Of a DNA stretch of 64,000 bases, positions 1 through 7,416 are shown piece by piece. Origin of the DNA: JAJYRX01 sp041655275 (GTDB lineage Bacteria > Pseudomonadota > Gammaproteobacteria > Burkholderiales > Burkholderiaceae_B); the NCBI GenBank assembly GCA_041655275.1, contig JBBAFU010000002.1, forward strand, positions 1-64,000, in the 5' to 3' direction. The stretch's first letter is position 1. Every line of letters starts with the position of its first letter. A program made the translations under genes and the position numbers. The notes under the pieces were generated by a model. The model worked only from the letters and a program-made list of their open reading frames with translations. It was not told where the DNA came from and did no database searches.

Positions 1-105
1 TATGGATAGCCCGTGGATAACGCTTGACGCGTTACCCACCGCCTACCCACAGGGCGGCGGCTGTACACATCAACACAGGCTGCTAGCCAACAAGTTCAGA
101 CTCAT

Positions 106-480
106 CTACGGATTGGAATCGACTGACAGTATCGGCTGCTCAGGATACTTGCCGCAAAGCATGATGCGATAGTGAAACATGCGCCGGCAAAACACGACAC
201 CCACACGGCCGGCCTGGATTTCCAGATGCACGAGTAGCAGCGCCATCGTGCCGTCACACAGCCGCAAGCGCACGAGCAGATCCGTGCGTCGGGCGCCATG
301 GCGAGCAACCTGGTGCAGGCGCTGCAACTCCTGGTGCAGGAAGGCGGGCGGCACGGACCAGTCGATGCGGGCATGGATAGCCGGCCAGAACAGGCTCATG
401 CACTCCGGCAACCAACTTTGAAGGGCTTCCTTCCAGACGCCATCAAAATCAGGCGTGGGATCAGGCCGGCAGCACCTCAT
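106..480 (-). pseudogene. Truncated Rpn-family PD-(D/E)XK nuclease (transposase_31-like) remnant
   Basis: The 124-residue frame contains the signature of the Rpn/YhgA-like recombination-promoting nucleases: a DFDGVWKEAL start, an IDW stretch, then a TDLLVRLRL block followed by VHLEIQ. These supply the Asp and Glu-x-Gln of a PD-(D/E)XK core. Family members normally run to 250-330 residues, but this frame stops soon after the RMFHYRI motif, so the C-terminal half is gone. Its only usable ATG lies inside the end of the neighbouring hydrolase gene, a 20-bp overlap on the same strand. I read it as a decayed fragment rather than a working gene. A short expressed protein cannot be excluded. Confidence 0.5.
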
Positions 481-1687
481 CCAGCCAGTCCATGGACACG
501 GCAGCGGAAAAGGCCGGGTTTGCGCTCTGGCAATGGCCGTCCGCGCCCTGCTCTGCAGTGAATATGAATTGGCTCGCCGGCCCGCCGACCTTTTCGACAA
601 AGCGGCGGGATTGCGCCAGAGGGTTGGCGCCTTCGCCTTCGCCGACCAGGGCGAGGCAGGGGCACCGTATGCGTGCCAGATCCGCATCGCCGACGCTGAA
701 CTCACGCAGGAAACGATAGGTATCGCTGAAACGCGAGCGACCGAATCGCAGCATGAGATTGCCGGCCATGGCACGTTTCTGGGCATCCATGACGGCCTCC
801 GGAATATGCGGCAGGTCGTCCGGGCCGAAGTCCTCCTCATCCGGCAGATCGGCCGGATCGAGGCCGATGAACGATGTCATGTAGGCGTGCAGGTCGGGGA
901 TGGGTGAGTTCGGAATGAGCGCACCCAGACGCGGCTCATGCACGGCAATGCGCACCGAGAAATAGCCGCCGAAACTGATGCCCATCAGCGCCGGACGTAC
1001 GGACTCATGCCCAGGCAGGCTGCGGATACGATCCACCACCATCCGCCCCACCACCTCGAAATCAGGACGGAAATGACTCTGCCCGTTGAAGCGCCAGGTG
1101 TCCATCTGGCCGGGGCCGGTGAACAGGACCACGTCCCAGCCCCGCTCCATGGCCGCGGTACCATAGACGATCCAGCTTTCCTCCAGCGTGCCGTCGTAAC
1201 CGCTGAGGATCATCAGCACCCGCTCGCCGGTGTTGTCCGCGCGGTGAAGATAGTAGGCAGGCAGGCGCAGGCCATCCAGACTGAACCACCATTGTTCGCA
1301 CGCGATATCGGTGCATGCCATGGACGCCAGGAAGGCATGGCGGCTGGCCAGACCCAGCTCGCGATGCTGCAGGTTGCTGATCGGCGCATAGTACTCGGCC
1401 GCGCGAAAGCTGTTGGAGGCCAGCAGATACTGGTCGCGTGCGCTGATGCGATGTCCCCGGGCGGCACGCACAGCCGCATCGGCCTGCTGGCGACGGCCCG
1501 CCGCAGAAAAAGCTTCCACCCAGGCTGCCGGGTCGGCATCCGCAATGCGTGCTGCCAATGCCAGCGCCTCGCCCACCGAAGCGCCGCCATAGCGCGTGGA
1601 ACCCAATTGGCGCATCAGCTGGAAATCCATCTCTGCGTCGTCGAAACCGCGCACCCGCGTGCGCCCGCGCTCCAGTGATTCGACCAT
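461..1687 (-). CDS. Alpha/beta hydrolase of the FrsA/DHPON-hydrolase type
   Basis: This 408-residue protein has a helical N-terminal cap (about residues 1-145) followed by an alpha/beta-hydrolase core. The nucleophile elbow is GISFGG, an acidic residue is expected in the VGEGEG segment, and the catalytic His lies in GADGHC near the C-terminus. This architecture matches the family of 2,6-dihydropseudooxynicotine hydrolase, Ayg1 and FrsA, which cleave C-C, ester or acyl bonds of small molecules. The substrate is unknown. The ATG at 1687 follows a strong GGAGG at 6-bp spacing. It is divergent from the enolase-like operon across a palindromic operator, so I infer co-regulation and a role in the same catabolic route. 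Confidence 0.85.
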   Translation of the reverse strand: MVESLERGRTRVRGFDDAEMDFQLMRQLGSTRYGGASVGEALALAARIADADPAAWVEAFSAAGRRQQADAAVRAARGHRISARDQYLLASNSFRAAEYYAPISNLQHRELGLASRHAFLASMACTDIACEQWWFSLDGLRLPAYYLHRADNTGERVLMILSGYDGTLEESWIVYGTAAMERGWDVVLFTGPGQMDTWRFNGQSHFRPDFEVVGRMVVDRIRSLPGHESVRPALMGISFGGYFSVRIAVHEPRLGALIPNSPIPDLHAYMTSFIGLDPADLPDEEDFGPDDLPHIPEAVMDAQKRAMAGNLMLRFGRSRFSDTYRFLREFSVGDADLARIRCPCLALVGEGEGANPLAQSRRFVEKVGGPASQFIFTAEQGADGHCQSANPAFSAAVSMDWLDEVLPA

Positions 1688-1822
1688 GCCGCCTCCTTCG
1701 GACCACCTTGGCCCAGGACGTTGATTTCGTTACATTACGCCTGTCTTCAACCAACGGCAAGCACAATCGCTCACAGCTCATATGGCTGCAGGATGCAAAC
1801 AATATTCCTGAATAAATTAAAA

Positions 1823-1836
1823 TGCACACGTGTGCA
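1823..1836. promoter_or_regulatory. Perfect 14-bp palindrome, probable LacI-family operator
   Basis: TGCACACGTGTGCA is a perfect inverted repeat with the central CG typical of LacI/GalR operators. It sits between the hydrolase and the enolase-like operon, which encodes a LacI-type protein as its last gene. An extended -10 (TG-C-TAGGAT, 1842-1850) lies 8 bp past the palindrome, so the operator covers the -35/spacer of the operon promoter. That geometry suits repression and probable autoregulation. The site is directly visible; its pairing with this regulator is inferred. Confidence 0.6.
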
Positions 1837-1894
1837 GAACATGCTAGGATTCTGACACAATCCGAATCCTTGCACCTTCTTTCAGGCAGATTCC

Positions 1895-3193
1895 ATGACC
1901 CAGACCACCATCACCCATGTCCAGGCGCGCGAGATCCTGGATTCACGCGGCCGGCCTACTGTGGAGGTTGACGTTCAGCTGGCGGATGGCAGCCTGGGGC
2001 GTGCGGCCGTGCCGTCGGGTGCCTCCACCGGCCAGGCGGAGGCACATGAACTGCGCGATGGTGATCCCGAGCGTTATGACGGCCTGGGTGTCGGAAAGGC
2101 CGTGCATCATGTAAATACCGAGATTGCCGCCGGTCTTGAAGGCCGCGATGCCCGGGATCAACGAAGTATCGATGATTGCCTGCGGCGCCTGGATGGCACA
2201 GCCCAGCTTGCGCGGCTGGGTGCCAACGCCATTCTGGGAACATCGCTTGCCGTGTGCCGGGCCGGCGCCGTGGCCTGTGAGCAGGATCTGCATGTGCGCA
2301 TCGCCGAACTGGCGGGCCAGGACAATATCTGCCTGCCCCTGCCCATGGTCAACATCCTCAGCGGCGGCATGCATGCCCGCCACGGCATGGATGTGCAGGA
2401 TTTTCTCGCAATCCCGGTCAGGGCCGCCAGCATGGCCGATGCCATCCATCAGCTTTCACGGGTGCGCAATGCAGCGGCCACGCTGTGCGCGCAGGTGGGC
2501 TTGCCCACACTGCTGGCGGATGAAGGCGGCCTGAGCCCCGGCTGCAAGAGCGCAAGCCAGGCGCTGGACCTGATGATGAGGAGCATAGAAGCGGCCGGCC
2601 TGCGCCCGGGCGAAGACATGGTGATCGCCATCGACGTGGCTGCCAGCATGCTTTGCAACCGGGCCAGCGCCTATGATCTGCGCCGGCAGGGCAAACAGCT
2701 GGACACAGACGGCATGATCGCCATGATGGCGCAATGGGTGGCCGACTACCCCGTGGTCTCCATCGAAGACGGGCTGGACGAGGAGGATTGGGAAGGCTGG
2801 ACGGCGCTCAGCACACAACTGGGACGCAAGGTACAGCTGGTGGGCGACGACCTGTTCAGTACCAATGCAGAGCGCATCGAGCGGGGTATCAACGGGCATA
2901 TCGGCAACGGCGTGCTGGTGAAGATGAACCAGAACGGGACACTCAGCGGTACGCTGGACGTCATTGCGCAGGCACGCCGGGCGGGCTACGCCACCATCAT
3001 TTCAGCGCGTTCGGGGGAAACCGAGGATCCCTTCATCGCCGATCTGGCAGTCGGTACCGCCGCCGGGCAGATCAAGATCGGCTCCCTGCGCACGTCCAGC
3101 ACGGTGGGCAAGTACAACCAGTTGCTGCGCATCGAAATGGCTGACGACATCCCCTATGCCGGCATACAGGCGCTTGCGGGGCGGACGCCATGA
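1895..3193 (+). CDS. Divergent enolase paralogue
   Basis: This is a full-length (432-residue) enolase-superfamily protein with the order of a true enolase: a flexible loop VPSGASTG, GGMHA, ADEGG, AIDVAAS, SIEDGLDEEDW, GDDLFSTN, VKMNQNGTLS, ARSGETEDP and GQIKIG. Metal ligands (Asp in AIDVA, Glu in SIED, Asp in GDD), the catalytic Glu (ADEGG) and both catalytic Lys positions are kept. Two active-site positions have changed compared with glycolytic enolases: the His of SHRSGE is Ala, and the Glu of xQEF is Asp. It heads an operon with a kinase and a LacI regulator, overlapping the kinase start by 4 bp. I infer dehydration of a phosphorylated hydroxy acid other than, or besides, 2-phosphoglycerate. 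A glycolytic role is less likely but not excluded. Confidence 0.8.
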   Translation: MTQTTITHVQAREILDSRGRPTVEVDVQLADGSLGRAAVPSGASTGQAEAHELRDGDPERYDGLGVGKAVHHVNTEIAAGLEGRDARDQRSIDDCLRRLDGTAQLARLGANAILGTSLAVCRAGAVACEQDLHVRIAELAGQDNICLPLPMVNILSGGMHARHGMDVQDFLAIPVRAASMADAIHQLSRVRNAAATLCAQVGLPTLLADEGGLSPGCKSASQALDLMMRSIEAAGLRPGEDMVIAIDVAASMLCNRASAYDLRRQGKQLDTDGMIAMMAQWVADYPVVSIEDGLDEEDWEGWTALSTQLGRKVQLVGDDLFSTNAERIERGINGHIGNGVLVKMNQNGTLSGTLDVIAQARRAGYATIISARSGETEDPFIADLAVGTAAGQIKIGSLRTSSTVGKYNQLLRIEMADDIPYAGIQALAGRTP

Positions 3194-4212
3194 GCAGCGA
3201 CACCGTTGCCCGGCCCGATCGTGCCCTGGAGGAGTTTCTGGTCACCCAGGGGTTGGCCGATGCGCAGACACCGGCCCAATGGACGGCACTCACCGGCGGC
3301 GTATCCTCCGACATCTGGCGTGTATGCCTTCCGGGGCAGACGCTATGCGTCAAGCGTGCCCTGCCGCAGCTGAAAGTGGCGCGCGAGTGGCTTGCGCCCA
3401 TCACGCGCAACGCCTATGAGTGGGCCTGGCTGTGCTTTGCCGCCGCCCGTCTGCCCCAGGCCGTACCGCGCCCCATCGCCCATGATGCGGAGCAGGGCAT
3501 CCTGGCCATGGCGTATCTGGACGTGGATTCACACCCCGTCTGGAAGCAGCAACTGCTGGAAGGCCGGATCGATCCGCGCATGGCGCATACTGTGGCGGAC
3601 CTGCTGGGCCAGCTGCATTCGGCCTCGGCGCACGATCCGGAATGTGCACCCCAATTCCAGAGCAGCGACATTTTCTATCCCATCCGCCTGGAGCCCTATC
3701 TTGTCGCGACCGGCGAGGCGCACCCCGATCTGGCGCCCACGCTGCAGGCGCTGGTCGAGCGTACCCTGGCCACGCGGCTGGCCCTGGTTCACGGTGATAT
3801 CAGCCCGAAGAACATTCTGGCCGGCCCACAGTCGCCCATTTTTCTGGATGCGGAATGCGCCTGGTTCGGAGACCCCGCCTTCGACCTTGCCTTCTGTCTG
3901 AACCACTTCCTGCTCAAATGCCTGGTGCACCGCGACCGGCGCCGGGACTACCTGCACTGCTTCGCCGATTTCACGCAGGCCTATCTGCAACGGGTGGACT
4001 GGGAAGCACCGCAGGCACTGGAAAGCCGGGCGGCGGCACTGCTGCCAGGCCTTTTCCTGGCACGTATCGACGGCAAGTCGCCCATAGAATACGTGACACG
4101 GGAAGCGGACAAGGCACTCGTGCGCCGTGTGGCGCGCCCGCTCATCCTGACACCACCGCCCCGGCTTGCCGAGATCGCCCGGATCTGGGACGGGGCCCTC
4201 GCCGACACATGA
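3190..4212 (+). CDS. Aminoglycoside-phosphotransferase-fold small-molecule kinase
   Basis: This 340-residue kinase of the APH/choline-kinase fold has a nucleotide-loop region TGGVSSDIW, a Lys in CVKRALP, the Brenner motif HGDISPKNIL with the catalytic Asp and metal-binding Asn, and FLDAECAWFGDPAFDLA in place of the DFG region. Relatives phosphorylate hydroxyl groups of choline, homoserine, hydroxylysine, fructosamines or antibiotics. The ATG overlaps the enolase-like stop (ATGA) and its own stop overlaps the regulator start, so the three genes are translationally coupled. Linkage to an enolase paralogue suggests that it makes the phosphorylated substrate that the enolase dehydrates. That is inference. 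Antibiotic resistance is an alternative that the context does not favour. Confidence 0.8.
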   Translation: MSSDTVARPDRALEEFLVTQGLADAQTPAQWTALTGGVSSDIWRVCLPGQTLCVKRALPQLKVAREWLAPITRNAYEWAWLCFAAARLPQAVPRPIAHDAEQGILAMAYLDVDSHPVWKQQLLEGRIDPRMAHTVADLLGQLHSASAHDPECAPQFQSSDIFYPIRLEPYLVATGEAHPDLAPTLQALVERTLATRLALVHGDISPKNILAGPQSPIFLDAECAWFGDPAFDLAFCLNHFLLKCLVHRDRRRDYLHCFADFTQAYLQRVDWEAPQALESRAAALLPGLFLARIDGKSPIEYVTREADKALVRRVARPLILTPPPRLAEIARIWDGALADT

Positions 4213-5735
4213 AGAAAGGACCGGAGCGCAGCGGCGAAATCACGATCAAGGACATCGCCAAACATCTGGGCCTGTCTCACCCCACGGTTTCGCGCGCCCT
4301 GCGTGACATGCCGGGCGTCAGGGCCGGAACCCGCGACCGGGTGAAACAGGCCGCACAGGCACTGGGCTACATTCCCAATTCAGGCGCGCGCATGTTGCGC
4401 CGCACGCGCAGCGAGCTCATCGGTGTTGTCTTTCCCGATATCCAGAACGATTTCTACAGCACCACCACCACCGTGCTGGCGGCGCGCTTTCTGGCCCATG
4501 GCTACAAGCTCGTCCTGGCGAGCTCCGAGGATCAGGCCGACACGGAGCTCAAGCACATCCAGAGCCTTCGTGAAGCGCGCGTCGCCGGCATCATCATCGC
4601 CCCCAGTGCGCACCCCTGCCGTGAATCCATCGCCCTGCTGGCGGCCATCCCCTGTGTACAGCTTCTGCGCCGGCATCCCGCCCTGCCCGCCACTGCAGTG
4701 CTCATCGATGAGCAGCATGGCGCCCTGCTGGCCACCCGCCACCTGATTGCGCAGGGACACCGGCGCGTCGGCCTCATCACCGGTCATGTCGCCCTGAGCA
4801 CGGGCCGCGCACGCGAGACCGGTTATCGCGAAGCCATGGCCGAAGCCGGGCTGACGGCGGATGAGGACCTCATCCACCAGGGGCCGCCGCGAGCATGCTT
4901 TGGCGCCACCGCCATGGCACACCTGCTCGATCTGGCCCGGCCGCCCACGGCCGTCATGGTGGCCAGCTCCCAGCCCATGCTGGGCGTGCTTGCCGTCATC
5001 CAGCAACGGGGCATCCGCGTGCCGGGTGATCTGGCACTGGCCGGATATCACGACCCGACATGGTTTGCACTCTGGGGGCCGGGCCTCAGCACGATTCGCC
5101 TGCCGGTACAGGACATGGCAACAACCGCCGCATCCCTGCTGCTCGACCAGCTCCATCCCGGCGATGAAGTGCAACACGCCCGAAAACAGCCTGATCACGT
5201 ACTGATCCCACAGCTTGTCGAGCGTGGCAGCAGCCTTGCCGGTACTGCTGAGGACGCCATCGAAATCGTGGCTGCGAACCCGGACAGCCCCGAGGCACAG
5301 ACGTGCATCCAGGCCTACTTCGCCGAACTGCGGCAGCGCTTCGAAGAAGGCTTTGACCCTGCGCTCAGTGTTTCAGCCGATCCCGACGAGCTGATGCCAC
5401 CCCGGGGCTGCTTCCTGCTGGCCCTCGGGGCCGGCCGGCCGGCGGGCTGTATCGCGCTCAAGATCACCGGCAAAGGCCGGGGAGAGATCAAGCGTATGTG
5501 GGTGGCACCGGATGCGCGCGGCACCGGCCTGGGGAAACGCCTGCTGCAAGAGGCTGAGGCCCGGGCCCGCGACGCCGGTGTGGATGTCCTGCAGCTGGAC
5601 ACCCACCGCGCGCTCATCGAGGCCCGACGCTTTTACCAGCGCAACGGCTATGTCGAGATTGCCGCCTACAACGACAATCCCTATGCTCATCACTGGTTTG
5701 AGAAGCGCGGCCTGCAGGCTGATTCAAAAATCTAG
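4209..5735 (+). CDS. LacI-family repressor fused to a C-terminal GNAT acetyltransferase
   Basis: The 508-residue protein starts at an ATGA overlap with the kinase. Residues about 10-60 are a LacI helix-turn-helix (ITIKDIAKHLGLSHPTVSRAL) with a hinge helix (GYIPNSGARMLRR). Residues about 70-335 are the periplasmic-binding-protein-like effector domain. Residues about 350-505 form a GNAT domain with the acetyl-CoA loop ARGTGLGKRLL and the terminal FYQRNGYVE motif. LacI proteins normally end near residue 340, so the fusion adds an enzyme to a repressor. The sequence is in frame with no sign of a sequencing join. It probably binds the palindrome at 1823. The acetylation target is unknown and may be the pathway substrate or a protein. 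It meets the next gene tail to tail with a 4-bp overlap. Confidence 0.85.
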   Translation: MKKGPERSGEITIKDIAKHLGLSHPTVSRALRDMPGVRAGTRDRVKQAAQALGYIPNSGARMLRRTRSELIGVVFPDIQNDFYSTTTTVLAARFLAHGYKLVLASSEDQADTELKHIQSLREARVAGIIIAPSAHPCRESIALLAAIPCVQLLRRHPALPATAVLIDEQHGALLATRHLIAQGHRRVGLITGHVALSTGRARETGYREAMAEAGLTADEDLIHQGPPRACFGATAMAHLLDLARPPTAVMVASSQPMLGVLAVIQQRGIRVPGDLALAGYHDPTWFALWGPGLSTIRLPVQDMATTAASLLLDQLHPGDEVQHARKQPDHVLIPQLVERGSSLAGTAEDAIEIVAANPDSPEAQTCIQAYFAELRQRFEEGFDPALSVSADPDELMPPRGCFLLALGAGRPAGCIALKITGKGRGEIKRMWVAPDARGTGLGKRLLQEAEARARDAGVDVLQLDTHRALIEARRFYQRNGYVEIAAYNDNPYAHHWFEKRGLQADSKI

Positions 5736-6673
5736 TCCTGCATTGCCGTGGCCATGTCACGCGCGATGGCCGTGAGATTGCTCACCCCGCCGGTGACGAC
5801 ATACCAGGCATTGGGATCCGCATAATAGACCTTGCCCTCCCGAACCGCCCGTGTCCGGCTCAACACCGGGTGACGGGCCAGCGTCGCAGCGGCGGTCTTT
5901 TCGCCATCATTGATGGCACCGCGATCCAGGATCACCAGCCAGTCGGGGTCGGCTGCGGCAATGGCGGCCACTTCATCGGCCCGCTTGCGCGCCGCCGCCT
6001 CGGCCTCGGGTGTGCCTGCCCCGGGTCGCGGCTGCCCCAGCTCTCCGGGCTGTCGTGCAGGCAGCACCGGGGCCAGGCCGCTGAACTCATGCACATAGCC
6101 GAAACGATCGCCGGGTGCGTGGGGAATCACGTGGTCGTTGATGATGAACAGCAAGGCACCGGTCTTGCCCCGGTTGATGGTGCGCAGGGCATCAACCGCC
6201 TGCGTCAGCGCATCCAGCGCAGACTGCGCCTGTGCCTGACGCTCCCAGGCCTGCCCGATCGCGGTCACGGATGCCTCGACTGACCGCATGAAGTGCGCGT
6301 CATCATGCGCGAAACTGACGGTCGGTGCCATGGCACCCAGCCTGGGCATCGCGGGCAGGGAACGGCGCCCGGCAATGATCAGATCGGGGGCCTGCTGCGC
6401 CAGCGCCGCGTAGTCGGGCTCGAACAGCGTGCCCATGACCGGTGCGTCGGAAAAACGCGCCAGCGTACCTGAATAGACCGACCTGGGCACACCGACGACA
6501 TCGATGCCCAGCGTGTTGAGGGTGTCCAGATGACCAAGGTCGAAACTGACGATACGCCGGGGCTGCTGCTCCAGGTTCAGCGTGCCGTCGGCATGTTGCA
6601 ACTCGAAGGAAAAACAGGACGAAGCCAGCGTCAGACCGGCCGCGGCGGCCAGCAATTTGGGCAGGAGTTTCAT
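5732..6673 (-). CDS. Periplasmic iron-siderophore binding protein (FecB/CeuE/FatB type)
   Basis: This 313-residue TroA-like substrate-binding protein has a signal peptide (about residues 1-22, KLLPKLLAAAAGLTLASS), a PRRIVSFDLGHLDTLNTLG opening and a long helix linking two lobes. It ends YADPNAWYVVTGGVSNL, as in siderophore-binding proteins of the FatB/YclQ group. It would capture ferric-siderophore in the periplasm and hand it to an ABC permease. No permease or ATPase genes are adjacent, so it is an orphan here. A Fur box lies about 60 bp upstream, so it is probably induced by iron starvation. Which siderophore it binds cannot be told. Confidence 0.85.
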   Translation of the reverse strand: MKLLPKLLAAAAGLTLASSCFSFELQHADGTLNLEQQPRRIVSFDLGHLDTLNTLGIDVVGVPRSVYSGTLARFSDAPVMGTLFEPDYAALAQQAPDLIIAGRRSLPAMPRLGAMAPTVSFAHDDAHFMRSVEASVTAIGQAWERQAQAQSALDALTQAVDALRTINRGKTGALLFIINDHVIPHAPGDRFGYVHEFSGLAPVLPARQPGELGQPRPGAGTPEAEAAARKRADEVAAIAAADPDWLVILDRGAINDGEKTAAATLARHPVLSRTRAVREGKVYYADPNAWYVVTGGVSNLTAIARDMATAMQD

Positions 6674-6730
6674 GAGGCAGACACCAGGAAGATTGGGGGA
6701 AGTTCTATGTCATCGCGCTTGAGTGTAAAC

Positions 6731-6743
6731 GAGAATGATTCTC
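6731..6743. promoter_or_regulatory. Fur box
   Basis: GAGAATGATTCTC is a perfect 6-1-6 inverted repeat matching the core of the Fur consensus (tandem GATAAT hexamers). It lies upstream of the iron-chelate binding protein start at 6673, within the short gap before pabC, so it most likely controls the binding protein on the minus strand. Confidence 0.75.
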
Positions 6744-6756
6744 AGACGCAAGTGCT

Positions 6757-7416
6757 TTAAGGGGCGCTCACCAGGCGCGCATCCAGCCAGCCGCGCAAGG
6801 CATTGGACACCCGCAGGGCGCGCGCACGGCGCAGGTCTTCTGCGTCCAGTGCGGCTTCCTCCACCCGCCCCGCATCCAGCAAGGCCTGACGCTGCACACC
6901 GGGCAGAACACCGGCCGACAGGGGCGGCGTCAGCCAGCGGACCCCATCAGGGCTCACGTAGACATTGCTGCGACTGCCTTCCGTGAGCCCGCCGTCATTA
7001 TCGAGAAAAACCATGTCGAACACCGCCGGGTGCGCCTGCAGCCAGGCCTGCGCCGCCTCGTACCAGGGGCGATGCGTGCTCTTGTGCGCCAGCCAGCCCG
7101 CATCCCCGTCCAGGCGTGGTGCCGGAGCAAGCACCACCTGAACGGGCTGGACAGTGGGCGCCAGCGGCCGGGATTCCAGATGAATGCCGCCGTCAGCATC
7201 GAGCAGCAGACGCAGATGGTGGGTGCCCGACGGGTCCAGGCGGGCAATGCCGGCGTCCATGCCCTGCTGCAGCGCCGCCATGTTCAGCGGATAACCCAGA
7301 CCGGCCGCGCTGCGCCGCAGGCGCGCCAGATGCAGGGACCACAGGGCAATACGCCCTTGCGCCAGACACATTGTCTCTATCAGCTCGGGCGCAGCACGCG
7401 GGCCTTCCACCAGCAT
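6757..7416 (-). CDS. pabC: Aminodeoxychorismate lyase-like protein
   Basis: This 219-residue fold-type IV PLP enzyme (branched-chain aminotransferase/PabC family) would release pyruvate from 4-amino-4-deoxychorismate to give p-aminobenzoate for folate. The Schiff-base Lys is probably in HKSTHRPWYEAA; the segment FLDNDGGLTEGSRSNVY carries the conserved Glu and the phosphate-binding region. The ATG at 7416 (MLVEGPR...) is chosen because the longer frame upstream is out-of-frame pabB sequence. It overlaps the end of pabB by 37 bp, so the two are co-translated. PabC is often somewhat longer (about 270 residues); this compact form resembles the lyase half of fused PabB-PabC proteins. Confidence 0.8.
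   Translation of the reverse strand: MLVEGPRAAPELIETMCLAQGRIALWSLHLARLRRSAAGLGYPLNMAALQQGMDAGIARLDPSGTHHLRLLLDADGGIHLESRPLAPTVQPVQVVLAPAPRLDGDAGWLAHKSTHRPWYEAAQAWLQAHPAVFDMVFLDNDGGLTEGSRSNVYVSPDGVRWLTPPLSAGVLPGVQRQALLDAGRVEEAALDAEDLRRARALRVSNALRGWLDARLVSAP

Noticed and set aside
3190..4212. Antibiotic-resistance aminoglycoside phosphotransferase
   Set aside because: Only the general kinase fold matches; operon context with an enolase paralogue and LacI regulator points to metabolism.
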